Shown: positions 46,496 to 54,432 of the stretch, in pieces | How the letters are laid out: each line of letters opens with the position of its first letter | How positions within the stretch are numbered: position 1 is the stretch's first letter | NCBI GenBank assembly: GCA_945901855.1 | Contig: CAMDLT010000001.1 | Location: forward strand, 93,188 to 157,187 | Direction of reading: 5' to 3' | DNA length: 64,000 bases | Origin: Asaia bogorensis | GTDB lineage: Bacteria; Pseudomonadota; Alphaproteobacteria; CACIAM-22H2 | Position numbers and translations under genes: made by a program | The notes under the pieces: generated by a model | What the model was told of the DNA's origin: nothing | The model's input: the letters and a program-made list of their open reading frames with translations, nothing else | The model's database searches: none

Positions 46496-48006
46496 TGGTC
46501 GAAGGTCTTCTGATCGGGTTTTGGACCCTGATGTCGCCGATGAATATCGGCATTCTTGTGCTTGGCTGCGTGATGGGCACGTTCATCGGCATGATGCCGG
46601 GCCTGGGACCGGTCACGGCGGTCTCGTTGCTGGTGCCGGTGGTTTTGACCATGCAGCCCGCGACCGCGATGGTGCTGCTGGCGTCGATCTATTACGGCGC
46701 CATGTTCGGCGGCTCGACCGCGTCGGTCCTGATCAACGCGCCGGGCGAGTCGAGTTCGGTTCCCACGACCTTCGACGGCTATCCGATGGCGCGCAAGGGG
46801 CAGGCGGGCAAAGCGCTGGCGCTGTGCGCGTGGGGTTCGTTCGTCGGCGGCACAATCGCCACGCTGTTGCTGATGCTGGCAGCACCCACGCTGGCGGGCT
46901 GGGCGCTGACGTTCCAAGCGCCCGAGTATTTTGCGCTGATGGTGCTGGGCTTGACGGCGGTCGCGGCGTTCACCGAGGGCGGCGGCGTGCTCAAGGCGCT
47001 GCTGATGACCGTGGTTGGATTGATGCTGGCGACCGTCGGCACCGACGTCGCGGACGGAATCGAGCGCTATACGTTCGGCATTGCGGACATATCCGACGGC
47101 CTGTCCTTCGTGTTGCTGGCGATGGCCGCGTTCGCGCTGGCCGAAGCGCTGACGGCGGCCTTGCGCAACGAAAAAGTGTCGGAGGCGGCCAAGAAGGCGG
47201 CACGCGGCGACGTGGGCTCGCTGAAGCTGACGCGCGACGATGTGCGCGAGGTGGCACCCACCATGGCGCGCTCGTCCGTGCTTGGCTTTGTCGTCGGCGT
47301 GCTGCCGGGGGCGGGCGCCACCATTGCCGCGTTCATGGCCTATGCGGTCGAGCGCAACCTTGCGACCGGCGCGCGCCGCGACGAATTCGGCAAGGGCTCG
47401 CGCCGCGGCGTGACCGCGCCCGAAACCGCCAACAACGCGGCCGCAGGCGGCGCCTATGTACCGTTGCTGACGCTGGGCATTCCGGGCTCGGGCACCACGG
47501 CCGTCATTCTTGGCGCACTTGTGGCGCTGGGCGTGCAGCCGGGTCCGCGCTTGTATGTCGAGCAGTCGGAAATGTTCTGGACGGTCGTCGTTTCGATGTA
47601 TCTGGGCAATTTGGTGCTGCTGGTCATCAACTTGCCGCTGATCCCGTATATCGCGCGCACGCTGGCGATCCCGGAACAGATGCTGGTGCCGCTGATCTTG
47701 TTTTTCTGCCTGGTCGGCGTATATCTGGTTTCGTTCAATACGTTCGATTTGTGGATGCTGATCGGACTTTCGGCGATCTGCGTCGGCCTCCGGCTGGTCG
47801 ACTATCCCATGGCGCCGCTGCTGCTGGGCTTCGTGCTCGGCAAGCTGATGGAAGAAAATCTGCGCCGCGCGCTGCTGGTCAACGACGGCTCCTTCGCTTT
47901 CCTGTGGGAGCGCCCGGTTACCGCCCTGTTGCTGGCGATCTCGATCGGCTGCGTGCTGGTGCCGGTGGTGGCCAAACTCAAGGCTCTGCGCGCGCAACGC
48001 CTGTAA
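46495..48006 (+). CDS. tctA: Tripartite tricarboxylate transporter large membrane protein TctA
   Basis: This 503-residue permease has about 10-12 helices and the TctA repeats GTFIGMMPGLGPVTA near the N-terminus and VGVLPGAGATIAAFMAY in the middle, plus IPGSGTTAVILGAL. It forms the sodium-linked channel of the TTT family. Together with TctC and TctB it completes a functional set. Confidence 0.95.
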   Translation: MVEGLLIGFWTLMSPMNIGILVLGCVMGTFIGMMPGLGPVTAVSLLVPVVLTMQPATAMVLLASIYYGAMFGGSTASVLINAPGESSSVPTTFDGYPMARKGQAGKALALCAWGSFVGGTIATLLLMLAAPTLAGWALTFQAPEYFALMVLGLTAVAAFTEGGGVLKALLMTVVGLMLATVGTDVADGIERYTFGIADISDGLSFVLLAMAAFALAEALTAALRNEKVSEAAKKAARGDVGSLKLTRDDVREVAPTMARSSVLGFVVGVLPGAGATIAAFMAYAVERNLATGARRDEFGKGSRRGVTAPETANNAAAGGAYVPLLTLGIPGSGTTAVILGALVALGVQPGPRLYVEQSEMFWTVVVSMYLGNLVLLVINLPLIPYIARTLAIPEQMLVPLILFFCLVGVYLVSFNTFDLWMLIGLSAICVGLRLVDYPMAPLLLGFVLGKLMEENLRRALLVNDGSFAFLWERPVTALLLAISIGCVLVPVVAKLKALRAQRL

Positions 48007-48049
48007 GGCGGGAAAACCGCGCGATCGCAACCGGGATGCGCGACATCGC

Positions 48050-48078
48050 TTGACAAAGCGAATGAATGTTCATTTTAT
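48050..48078 (+). promoter_or_regulatory. Promoter and TetR-type operator of the efflux operon
   Basis: TTGACA (48050-48055) and TTTTAT (48073-48078) are 17 bp apart. Between them lies AATGAATGTTCATT (48061-48074), an inverted repeat of AATGAA/TTCATT with a 2-bp centre, ideal for a TetR dimer. Binding there would block the promoter. The tetR-like ATG is only 9 bp beyond the -10 box, so the mRNA is probably leaderless. Confidence 0.65.
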
Positions 48079-48087
48079 ACGGGCGCG

Positions 48088-48717
48088 ATGCCCAGGCTTG
48101 CCGAACAGACCCGCGCCAAACGGCGCAACCAAATCCTCGATGCCGCAAAACTCTGTTTTGTGCGGCACGGGTTCCATACCGCGTCGATGCAGCAGATCTG
48201 CGCCGAAGCGCAGATGAGCGCGGGCAACCTCTACCGCTATTTTCCGTCCAAGGACGCGCTCATCGAGGGCTTGTGCGAGCGCGACATGGACGATGCCGCC
48301 AAGGGTTTTGCCCAAGTGCGCCAGACCAAGGACGTATTGGGCGCGTTGGAGGCGCTGATGACGCATCATCTGTGCGAACGTCCGGCAGCCGACTACGCGC
48401 TGTGGGCGGAAACGACGGCCGAGTCGGCGCGCAACGCGACGGTTGCCGCCCTTGGGTTGCGCGTCCACCAATTCATTCGGGCGCGCTTGCGCGAAACTGT
48501 CGCAAAAGGCATCGCCGACAAAAGCCTGCGCGCCGATTGCGACCCCGAACGCATCGCGATCTTCCTGATCGCCATGTTCGACGGGCTGGTCGTGCAGATC
48601 CAGCGCATCCCCGGCTACGATCCGCGCCCCGACATTGCCAACACCATGCGGTTGCTGCGCGCCGATCTTGTCGCCAAAAAACCAAAATCCAAACGTTCCG
48701 GAGCCCGCCCGTCATGA
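48088..48717 (+). CDS. TetR-family repressor
   Basis: This 209-residue protein has the N-terminal helix-turn-helix (RNQILDAAKLCFVRHGFHTASMQQICAEAQMSAGNLYRYFPSKDALI). The C-terminal ligand domain has the YSIRK-less TetR_C helices without a nameable ligand. It is the first gene of the RND efflux operon and likely represses itself and the pump through the operator at 48061-48074, released by the pump's substrate. The stop overlaps the membrane-fusion gene start. Confidence 0.93.
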   Translation: MPRLAEQTRAKRRNQILDAAKLCFVRHGFHTASMQQICAEAQMSAGNLYRYFPSKDALIEGLCERDMDDAAKGFAQVRQTKDVLGALEALMTHHLCERPAADYALWAETTAESARNATVAALGLRVHQFIRARLRETVAKGIADKSLRADCDPERIAIFLIAMFDGLVVQIQRIPGYDPRPDIANTMRLLRADLVAKKPKSKRSGARPS

Positions 48718-49868
48718 TCCGCCTCATTGCCGCCGTCGTTCTTGCGCTCGCCGTTGCGGCGCCCGCAAACGCGCAGCTTGCCCCAGCACCGACCGTCACC
48801 GTGGCGCCCGCAGCGATGCGCGAATTGGTCGACCGGCTGCGCGTGACGGGCACGCTGGTGCCGCGCGAGGACGTGCTGGTGTTCGCCGAAAACGACGGCG
48901 TGCGCATCGTCGATGTTTTGGCCGACGAGGGCAGCACGGTCGTGCAGGGCCAGGTGCTCGTGCGCCTGTCGCGCGACTTGCTCGACGCGCAATTGGCCCA
49001 GAACACCGCGCAATTGCAGCGCACGACCGCCGGCATTTCCCAGGCGCGCGCCCAGATCCAGCAGGCCGAAGCCGCCTTCAACGAAGCGGTCCCGGCGCTG
49101 GAACGCGCGCGCGCCCTGCGTGCCAACGGCAACGCGACCGAAGCCACGGTCGAGCAGCGCCTGTCGGCGTTTCGCAGCGCCGAAGGACGCCTGGCGGGCG
49201 CCCGCGACGGGCTGACCTTCGCCACCGCCGAGCGCGCCCAGATCGAAGCCCAGCGCCGCGAACTGATGGTGCGCATCGAACGAAGCGACGTGCGGGCGCC
49301 GCGCGGCGGGCTGGTGTCGCGCCGCTCGGCGCGCATCGGCCAGATGACCGGTGGCACCGAGCCCTTGTTCCGCATCCTTGCCAACAGCGAGATCGAGCTG
49401 GAGGCCGAATTGCTGGAGACGCGCCTGACGGGCATGCGCGAGGGCATGCCGGCCGCGATCCACGCCGCCAACAACCAGGACGTGCAGGGCCGCGTGCGGC
49501 TGGTGCCCGCCGAAGTCGATCGCGCGACGCGCCTTGGCAAACTGCGCATCGCCGTGCCCGACGGCCATGCGTCGGGCCTGCGCATCGGCTCGTTCGCGCG
49601 CGCGACGATCGAACTTGCGCGCAAAACGGCGCTCGCCGTTCCCGCAAGCGCCGTCGTCTATGGCGAGACGGCGGCGGGCGCTGCGCAGACCAGCGTGCAG
49701 ATCGTCGTCGACGGCAAAATCGCGGTTCGCAACGTGACGCTCGGCATGGTGGCCGAAGGCTATGCCGAAATCCAAAGCGGGCTTGCGACGGGCGCGCGCG
49801 TGGTGCTGCGGGCTGCGCCTTTCTTGCGCGACGGCGACCGCGTGCGCGAACTTCTTGTGGCGGAGTAG
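48714..49868 (+). CDS. RND efflux membrane-fusion protein
   Basis: This 384-residue periplasmic adaptor has a signal peptide (MIRLIAAVVLALAVAAPANA), the biotinyl-lipoyl split (GTLVPREDVLVFAENDG and RSDVRAPRGGLVSRR) around an alpha-hairpin (about residues 95-180), and a beta-barrel/membrane-proximal part. It lacks an N-terminal lipobox cysteine, so it is not lipidated. It links the RND pump with an outer-membrane channel that is not encoded here. Confidence 0.92.
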   Translation: MIRLIAAVVLALAVAAPANAQLAPAPTVTVAPAAMRELVDRLRVTGTLVPREDVLVFAENDGVRIVDVLADEGSTVVQGQVLVRLSRDLLDAQLAQNTAQLQRTTAGISQARAQIQQAEAAFNEAVPALERARALRANGNATEATVEQRLSAFRSAEGRLAGARDGLTFATAERAQIEAQRRELMVRIERSDVRAPRGGLVSRRSARIGQMTGGTEPLFRILANSEIELEAELLETRLTGMREGMPAAIHAANNQDVQGRVRLVPAEVDRATRLGKLRIAVPDGHASGLRIGSFARATIELARKTALAVPASAVVYGETAAGAAQTSVQIVVDGKIAVRNVTLGMVAEGYAEIQSGLATGARVVLRAAPFLRDGDRVRELLVAE

Positions 49869-49873
49869 GCGCC

Positions 49874-52800
49874 ATGGCTTTTCCCGTTTCCGCTTGGGCG
49901 ATCCGCAAGCCGCTGCCCTCGATCGTGCTGTTCTTGGTGCTGACCGTGCTGGGGCTCTACGGTTTCGCCAAGCTGCCGATCACGCGCTTTCCCAATATCG
50001 ACGCGCCTTTTGTGGCCGTAACCGTCACCCAAGCCGGCGCCGCCCCGACCGAACTCGAAACGCAAGTGACCAAAAAGGTCGAAGACGCCGTCGCGGGGCT
50101 GCTGGGCGTCAAGCGCATCACCTCGACCGTCAGCGAAGGCATCAGCACCTCGACGATCGAATTCCGTCTGGAGGTGCAGGTCGATCGCGCGCTCAACGAC
50201 GTCAAGGACGCGGTCGCGCGCATCCGCTCGGACCTGCCGCGCACGATCGACGAGCCGGTTACGCAGCGCATCGACATTGCGGGCCTGCCGATCGTGACCT
50301 ACGCCGCGCGCGCGCCCCAGATGTCGGCCGAAGACCTGTCGTGGTTCGTGGACGACGTGGTCGTGCGCGATCTGCAGGGCATTCGCGGCGTCTCCAAAAT
50401 CGAGCGCGTCGGCGGCGTGGAGCGCGAAATTCGCGTGACCCTCGATCCCGACCGCCTGGCCGCTTTCGGCGCGACGGCGGCCGAGGTCAATCGGCAGCTG
50501 CGCGCGACGCATGTGGACCTCGCGGGCGGGCGCGGCGAACTTTCCGGGCGCGAGCAGTCGATCCGCACGCTGGCGGGCACCGATACGCTGGCCGAACTGG
50601 CGGGCACCGCCATCGCGCTGTCGGGCGGGCGCAAGGTACGGCTCGACGAATTGGGCAGCGTGGTCGACGGCGCGGCGGAACGGCGCACGTTCGCGCGCAT
50701 CGACGGCGAACCGGTCGTGGCGTTTGCGGTCAGCCGCTCCAAGGGTGCAAGCGACGCCACGCTGGCGGTCGCGATCGAAAAACGCATCGCAGCACTGCAA
50801 GCCCGTTTCCCCGACATCGCGATTCAGCAGATCGACACATATGTGGCCTATACGCTTGGCAACTACCGCTCGGCGATGGCCTCGCTGGTCGAGGGCGCGA
50901 TACTTGCGGTCGTCGTTGTGCTGGTGTTCTTGCGCAATTGGCGCGCGACGCTCATCACTGCGATCACGCTGCCGCTGGCGATTTTGCCGACCTTTTTCGC
51001 GATGGACCTCATGGGTTTTTCGCTCAATCTCGTCTCGCTGCTCGCGATCACGTTGGTGACCGGCATTCTGGTCGACGATGCGATCGTCGAGATCGAGAAC
51101 ATCATCCGCCACATGCATATGGGCAAGACGCCGTGGCAGGCCGCGCTGGAAGCTGCCGACGAAATCGGCCTCGCGGTCGTGGCGATCACGCTCACCATCG
51201 TCGCGGTGTTTGCGCCCGTCAGTTTCATGGGCGGCATCGTGGGTCAGTATTTCCGCCAGTTCGGGCTGACCGTCGCGGCGGCCGTGCTGTTTTCGCTGCT
51301 TGTGGCGCGCCTCATCACGCCGATGTTGGCGGCGTATTTCTTGAAGGACGTGCCGCACAAGCAAGCCGCACCGGGCCGCTTGATGGCGCTTTATCTGCGC
51401 GCCATCGGCTGGTCGGCGCGCCACCGTTTTGCGACGGTCGGGCTGGGGCTTGCAATCTTTGCGGGCTCGGTCATGGCAACGCAGACGCTGCCCTCGGGCT
51501 TCTTGCCGGGCGAGGACGCCGCGCGCACGCTGCTGGTGATCGAATTGCCGCCGGGCGCCAGGCTTGCCGATACGGAAACGGCAACCGCGGCGGTGGCCGA
51601 GCGTTTGCGCCGTCGCCCGGAGGTGAAAAGCGTGTTCGTCGATGGCGGGCGTTCGCCCAATGGCGGGCGCGAAGTGCGGCGCGCGACCTTGACCGTGGCC
51701 TTCGTCCACAAAAGCGAGCGCGCCAAAAAACAAAAAGCGCTGGAAGCCGAAATCTTGCGCGATCTTGCCGACGTGCCCGACATCCGCTTCTGGCGTCTCA
51801 ACGACAACGGCCAGCGCGGCTTGTCGTTGCTGGTGGCGGGCGACGATCCGGCGGCGGCGGCCGAAGTCGCGTCGAGGCTTGCGGGCGACATGCGTTTGTT
51901 GCCAATGCTGCAAGGCGTTGTTTCGACGGCTGCCCTCGATCGCGCCGAAATCCGCGTGCGGCCCAAAGCGGACGTGGCGGCCGAACTGGGCGTTTCGACC
52001 GACACGATCGCCGAAACCTTGCGCGTGGCGACCATCGGCGATATCGGCGCCAATCTGGCGAAGTTCGACGTGGGCACGCGCCAAGTGCCCATCCGCGTGC
52101 AGCTTGACCGCGCGGCGCGCGGCGAGCGCGAAACGCTGGAGACGCTCAAAGTGCCGACCGCGCGCAGCGGTCCGGTTCCGTTGGCGGCCGTAGCCGATAT
52201 CGAGTTCGGCCAGAGCCCCACCGCCATCGACCGCTACGACCGGCGTCGGCGCATCGCGGTCGAAGCGGATTTGCTGGGCACCGACGCGCTCGGCGGGGCG
52301 ATCGCCGCGATTCTGGCGACGCCGACTGCGCAAAATTTGCCTGCGGGCGTGGAGATCGTCACCACCGGCGATGCCGAAGTCATGGGCGAGGTCTTCGAAG
52401 GGTTTGCCATCGCCATGTCGGCGGGCATCTTGATGGTGTTCGGCGTGCTGGTGCTGCTGTTCGGATCGTTCGTGCAGCCGGTGACGATTTTGTTTTCGCT
52501 GCCGCTGTCGTTCGGCGGCGTGGCGCTGGCGCTGATCGTCACGCAAAAGCCGATTTCGATGCCGGTCGTGATCGGCGTTTTGATGCTGATGGGCATCGTG
52601 ACCAAAAACGCGATCATGCTCGTCGATTTTGCGGTCGAGGAAATCGCGCGCGGCGTCGATCGCGTGGCCGCCATCGTCGATGCGGGCGCCAAGCGCGCAA
52701 GGCCCATCGTGATGACCACGCTTGCGATGGCGGCGGGCATGCTGCCCTCGGCCTACGGGGTTGGCGACGGCGGCGAATTCCGCTCGCCGATGGCCGTGGC

Positions 52801-52960
52801 CGTGATCGGCGGGCTGATCGCGTCGACGGCGCTGTCGCTGATCTTCGTGCCTGCCTTCTTTTTGGTCATGGACGACGTGGCCCGATTGTTCTTCCGTTTC
52901 TTTGGACGCACAGGGACAACCGCCCGCGATTCGGTTGGCAGCAAGCCCGTACCGGAATAG
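49874..52960 (+). CDS. RND efflux inner-membrane transporter (AcrB/MdtB-like)
   Basis: This 1028-residue protein has 12 helices and two large periplasmic loops. The proton-relay aspartates lie in TM4 (LVTGILVDDAIVEIEN) and the lysine in TM10 (MGIVTKNAIMLVDF). It belongs to the HAE-1 drug/solvent family that extrudes hydrophobic compounds with proton energy. The operon of TetR, adaptor and pump lacks a TolC gene. Substrates are undetermined. Confidence 0.94.
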   Translation: MAFPVSAWAIRKPLPSIVLFLVLTVLGLYGFAKLPITRFPNIDAPFVAVTVTQAGAAPTELETQVTKKVEDAVAGLLGVKRITSTVSEGISTSTIEFRLEVQVDRALNDVKDAVARIRSDLPRTIDEPVTQRIDIAGLPIVTYAARAPQMSAEDLSWFVDDVVVRDLQGIRGVSKIERVGGVEREIRVTLDPDRLAAFGATAAEVNRQLRATHVDLAGGRGELSGREQSIRTLAGTDTLAELAGTAIALSGGRKVRLDELGSVVDGAAERRTFARIDGEPVVAFAVSRSKGASDATLAVAIEKRIAALQARFPDIAIQQIDTYVAYTLGNYRSAMASLVEGAILAVVVVLVFLRNWRATLITAITLPLAILPTFFAMDLMGFSLNLVSLLAITLVTGILVDDAIVEIENIIRHMHMGKTPWQAALEAADEIGLAVVAITLTIVAVFAPVSFMGGIVGQYFRQFGLTVAAAVLFSLLVARLITPMLAAYFLKDVPHKQAAPGRLMALYLRAIGWSARHRFATVGLGLAIFAGSVMATQTLPSGFLPGEDAARTLLVIELPPGARLADTETATAAVAERLRRRPEVKSVFVDGGRSPNGGREVRRATLTVAFVHKSERAKKQKALEAEILRDLADVPDIRFWRLNDNGQRGLSLLVAGDDPAAAAEVASRLAGDMRLLPMLQGVVSTAALDRAEIRVRPKADVAAELGVSTDTIAETLRVATIGDIGANLAKFDVGTRQVPIRVQLDRAARGERETLETLKVPTARSGPVPLAAVADIEFGQSPTAIDRYDRRRRIAVEADLLGTDALGGAIAAILATPTAQNLPAGVEIVTTGDAEVMGEVFEGFAIAMSAGILMVFGVLVLLFGSFVQPVTILFSLPLSFGGVALALIVTQKPISMPVVIGVLMLMGIVTKNAIMLVDFAVEEIARGVDRVAAIVDAGAKRARPIVMTTLAMAAGMLPSAYGVGDGGEFRSPMAVAVIGGLIASTALSLIFVPAFFLVMDDVARLFFRFFGRTGTTARDSVGSKPVPE

Positions 52961-53004
52961 GGTGCCTGCTCGGCAACCAGCGGGATGACTGTCCGGGCAA
53001 ACAA

Positions 53005-54357
53005 ATGGGGTATCGGCATCGCATCTGGCGCGTAGTGGCTTTGGCGGGCGCCGCCGTGCTGGCGTTTGCCGCCGGTCCGCGCGCCCAGGTTGCCGATCCT
53101 GTTTTGGCCCCCGCGATGGACGCGGCGTTTTCGCGGATGCTGCGCGATCCGGGCAATCTCGAGCTGACCTTCGCCTATGCCGGCCTTGCGGCGCGCGCAG
53201 GCAATTACGAAGGGTCGATCGCCGCGCTCGAGCGCATGCTGCTGATCGACCCCGATCTGCCGCGCGTGCGCCTCGAATTGGGCGTGCTGTATTTTCGGCT
53301 CGAATCGCTCGATCTGGCGCGCAGCTATTTCGTTGCGGCCGTCGCGGGGGGCGACGCGCCTGGCGACGTGCGCGAACGCGTCGCGCAGTTCCTTGCCGAA
53401 ATCGACAAGCGCCAGTCGCGCCACAGATTTTCGGGCTCGGTGCTGAGCGGCGTGCGCTACCAGACCAATGCCACGTCGGGCTACGGCAACACGGCTGTGC
53501 CGATCCCGGCGATTGCGGGCAACGATCCGGTCGATGCCGGTTCGGGGCGCCGCGACGATTGGAGCTTGTTTTCGGCGCTGACCGCGACGCACGCCTACGA
53601 TCTGGGCGGCCAGAGCAAAGACAGCTGGGAGACCGGCATTTCGCTCTACGGCACGCGCCAGAACCATGTCCATTCGCTCAACACAGCTTTGATCGAGGTG
53701 ACGAGCGGGCCGCGCCTGTCGCTTGCCGATATGGGACTCGAATACGGCTCGCTGCGGCCCTATGTGCTCGCCAATCTGGTCACGCTCAAGGACAACCGCT
53801 ATTTCAATTCCGGCGGCGGCGGGTTGCAGTTCCAGAATCCGCTCGCCGACAATCTGATGCTGGCCGTCGGCTACGAAACGCGCACCAAAAACTACCGCAC
53901 CGACGCATCCAGGCGCATGGTTCGATTGCAGAACGGAACCGAGCACGCGTTCACGACGGGCCTGACCTACGTGCTGACGGCGCAGGATTCGCTTTCGGCC
54001 AACGCGTCGTGGTCGCGCGATCTGGCGCGTTCGGGGGTCAAGCGCGTCGACCGGCGCGGTTTCACGCTCGGCTACACGCGCAAACAGCGGCCGCCGGATT
54101 GGCTTGGAAGCGAACCGTGGAGCTTGAGCCTGACGGTCGGCCGGCATCTTTCCGACTACCGCTCGCCCGACGACACGATCGACGCGGATACGCGGCGCGG
54201 CGACCGCGAATGGCGCTACAGCACGCTTTTGGGCGTGCCGCTGACGGCGACCTTGTCGGGCGTGGTCGTGGTCCAGCGCCAGACCGTGTCGTCGAGCTAC
54301 CTCATCAACAAATACCGCAACGAGTCGATCACGCTTGGAATCTCGAAGGTCTTTTGA
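53005..54357 (+). CDS. Slam-like outer-membrane protein: TPR plus C-terminal beta-barrel
   Basis: This 450-residue protein has a signal peptide (1-28, ending GPRAQ), a periplasmic TPR region at about 35-125 (LTFAYAGLAARAGNYEGSIAALERML; LGVLYFRLESLDLARSYF) and a long beta-rich part from about 140 to the C-terminal phenylalanine (ITLGISKVF), with repeated Y/F-x-S/T strands such as FSGSVLSGVRYQTNATSG. TPR plus DUF560 barrel is the architecture of Slam proteins, which move TbpB-type proteins across the outer membrane. Its neighbour carries a TbpB-like barrel, which supports this. Lipidation-free barrels of other families cannot be excluded. Confidence 0.72.
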   Translation: MGYRHRIWRVVALAGAAVLAFAAGPRAQVADPVLAPAMDAAFSRMLRDPGNLELTFAYAGLAARAGNYEGSIAALERMLLIDPDLPRVRLELGVLYFRLESLDLARSYFVAAVAGGDAPGDVRERVAQFLAEIDKRQSRHRFSGSVLSGVRYQTNATSGYGNTAVPIPAIAGNDPVDAGSGRRDDWSLFSALTATHAYDLGGQSKDSWETGISLYGTRQNHVHSLNTALIEVTSGPRLSLADMGLEYGSLRPYVLANLVTLKDNRYFNSGGGGLQFQNPLADNLMLAVGYETRTKNYRTDASRRMVRLQNGTEHAFTTGLTYVLTAQDSLSANASWSRDLARSGVKRVDRRGFTLGYTRKQRPPDWLGSEPWSLSLTVGRHLSDYRSPDDTIDADTRRGDREWRYSTLLGVPLTATLSGVVVVQRQTVSSSYLINKYRNESITLGISKVF

Positions 54358-54362
54358 GGCGA

Positions 54363-54378
54363 TGTGACGGCGCGCACA
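54363..54378. promoter_or_regulatory. CRP-type site upstream of the FecR-like gene
   Basis: TGTGA-CGGCGC-GCACA matches the CRP consensus TGTGA-N6-TCACA at 9 of 10 specified bases. It lies between the Slam-like and FecR-like genes and its centre is about 41.5 bp upstream of the start predicted from a -10 box at 54400-54405, the class II activator position. A CRP-family gene with matching DNA-reading residues is encoded at 59748-60473. Confidence 0.6.
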
Positions 54379-54399
54379 GACGGTACGCTTGGGGCAGGG

Positions 54400-54405
54400 T
54401 AGGTT
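54400..54405 (+). promoter_or_regulatory. Predicted -10 box (TAGGTT) of the FecR-like gene
   Basis: TAGGTT lies 22 bp after the CRP site and 28 bp before the ATG at 54433. The -35 region (54377-54382, CAGACG) is unlike TTGACA, as expected for an activator-dependent promoter. The implied leader is about 21 bases and contains the AGGAG ribosome site. Confidence 0.45.
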
Positions 54406-54432
54406 GGAATGGTCGGACTGCAGGAGAATCGA

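Noticed and set aside
54409..54432. ATG at 54409 as the start of the FecR-like gene
   Set aside because: The ribosome site AGGAG fits ATG 54433 and the shorter form gives a cleaner signal peptide.
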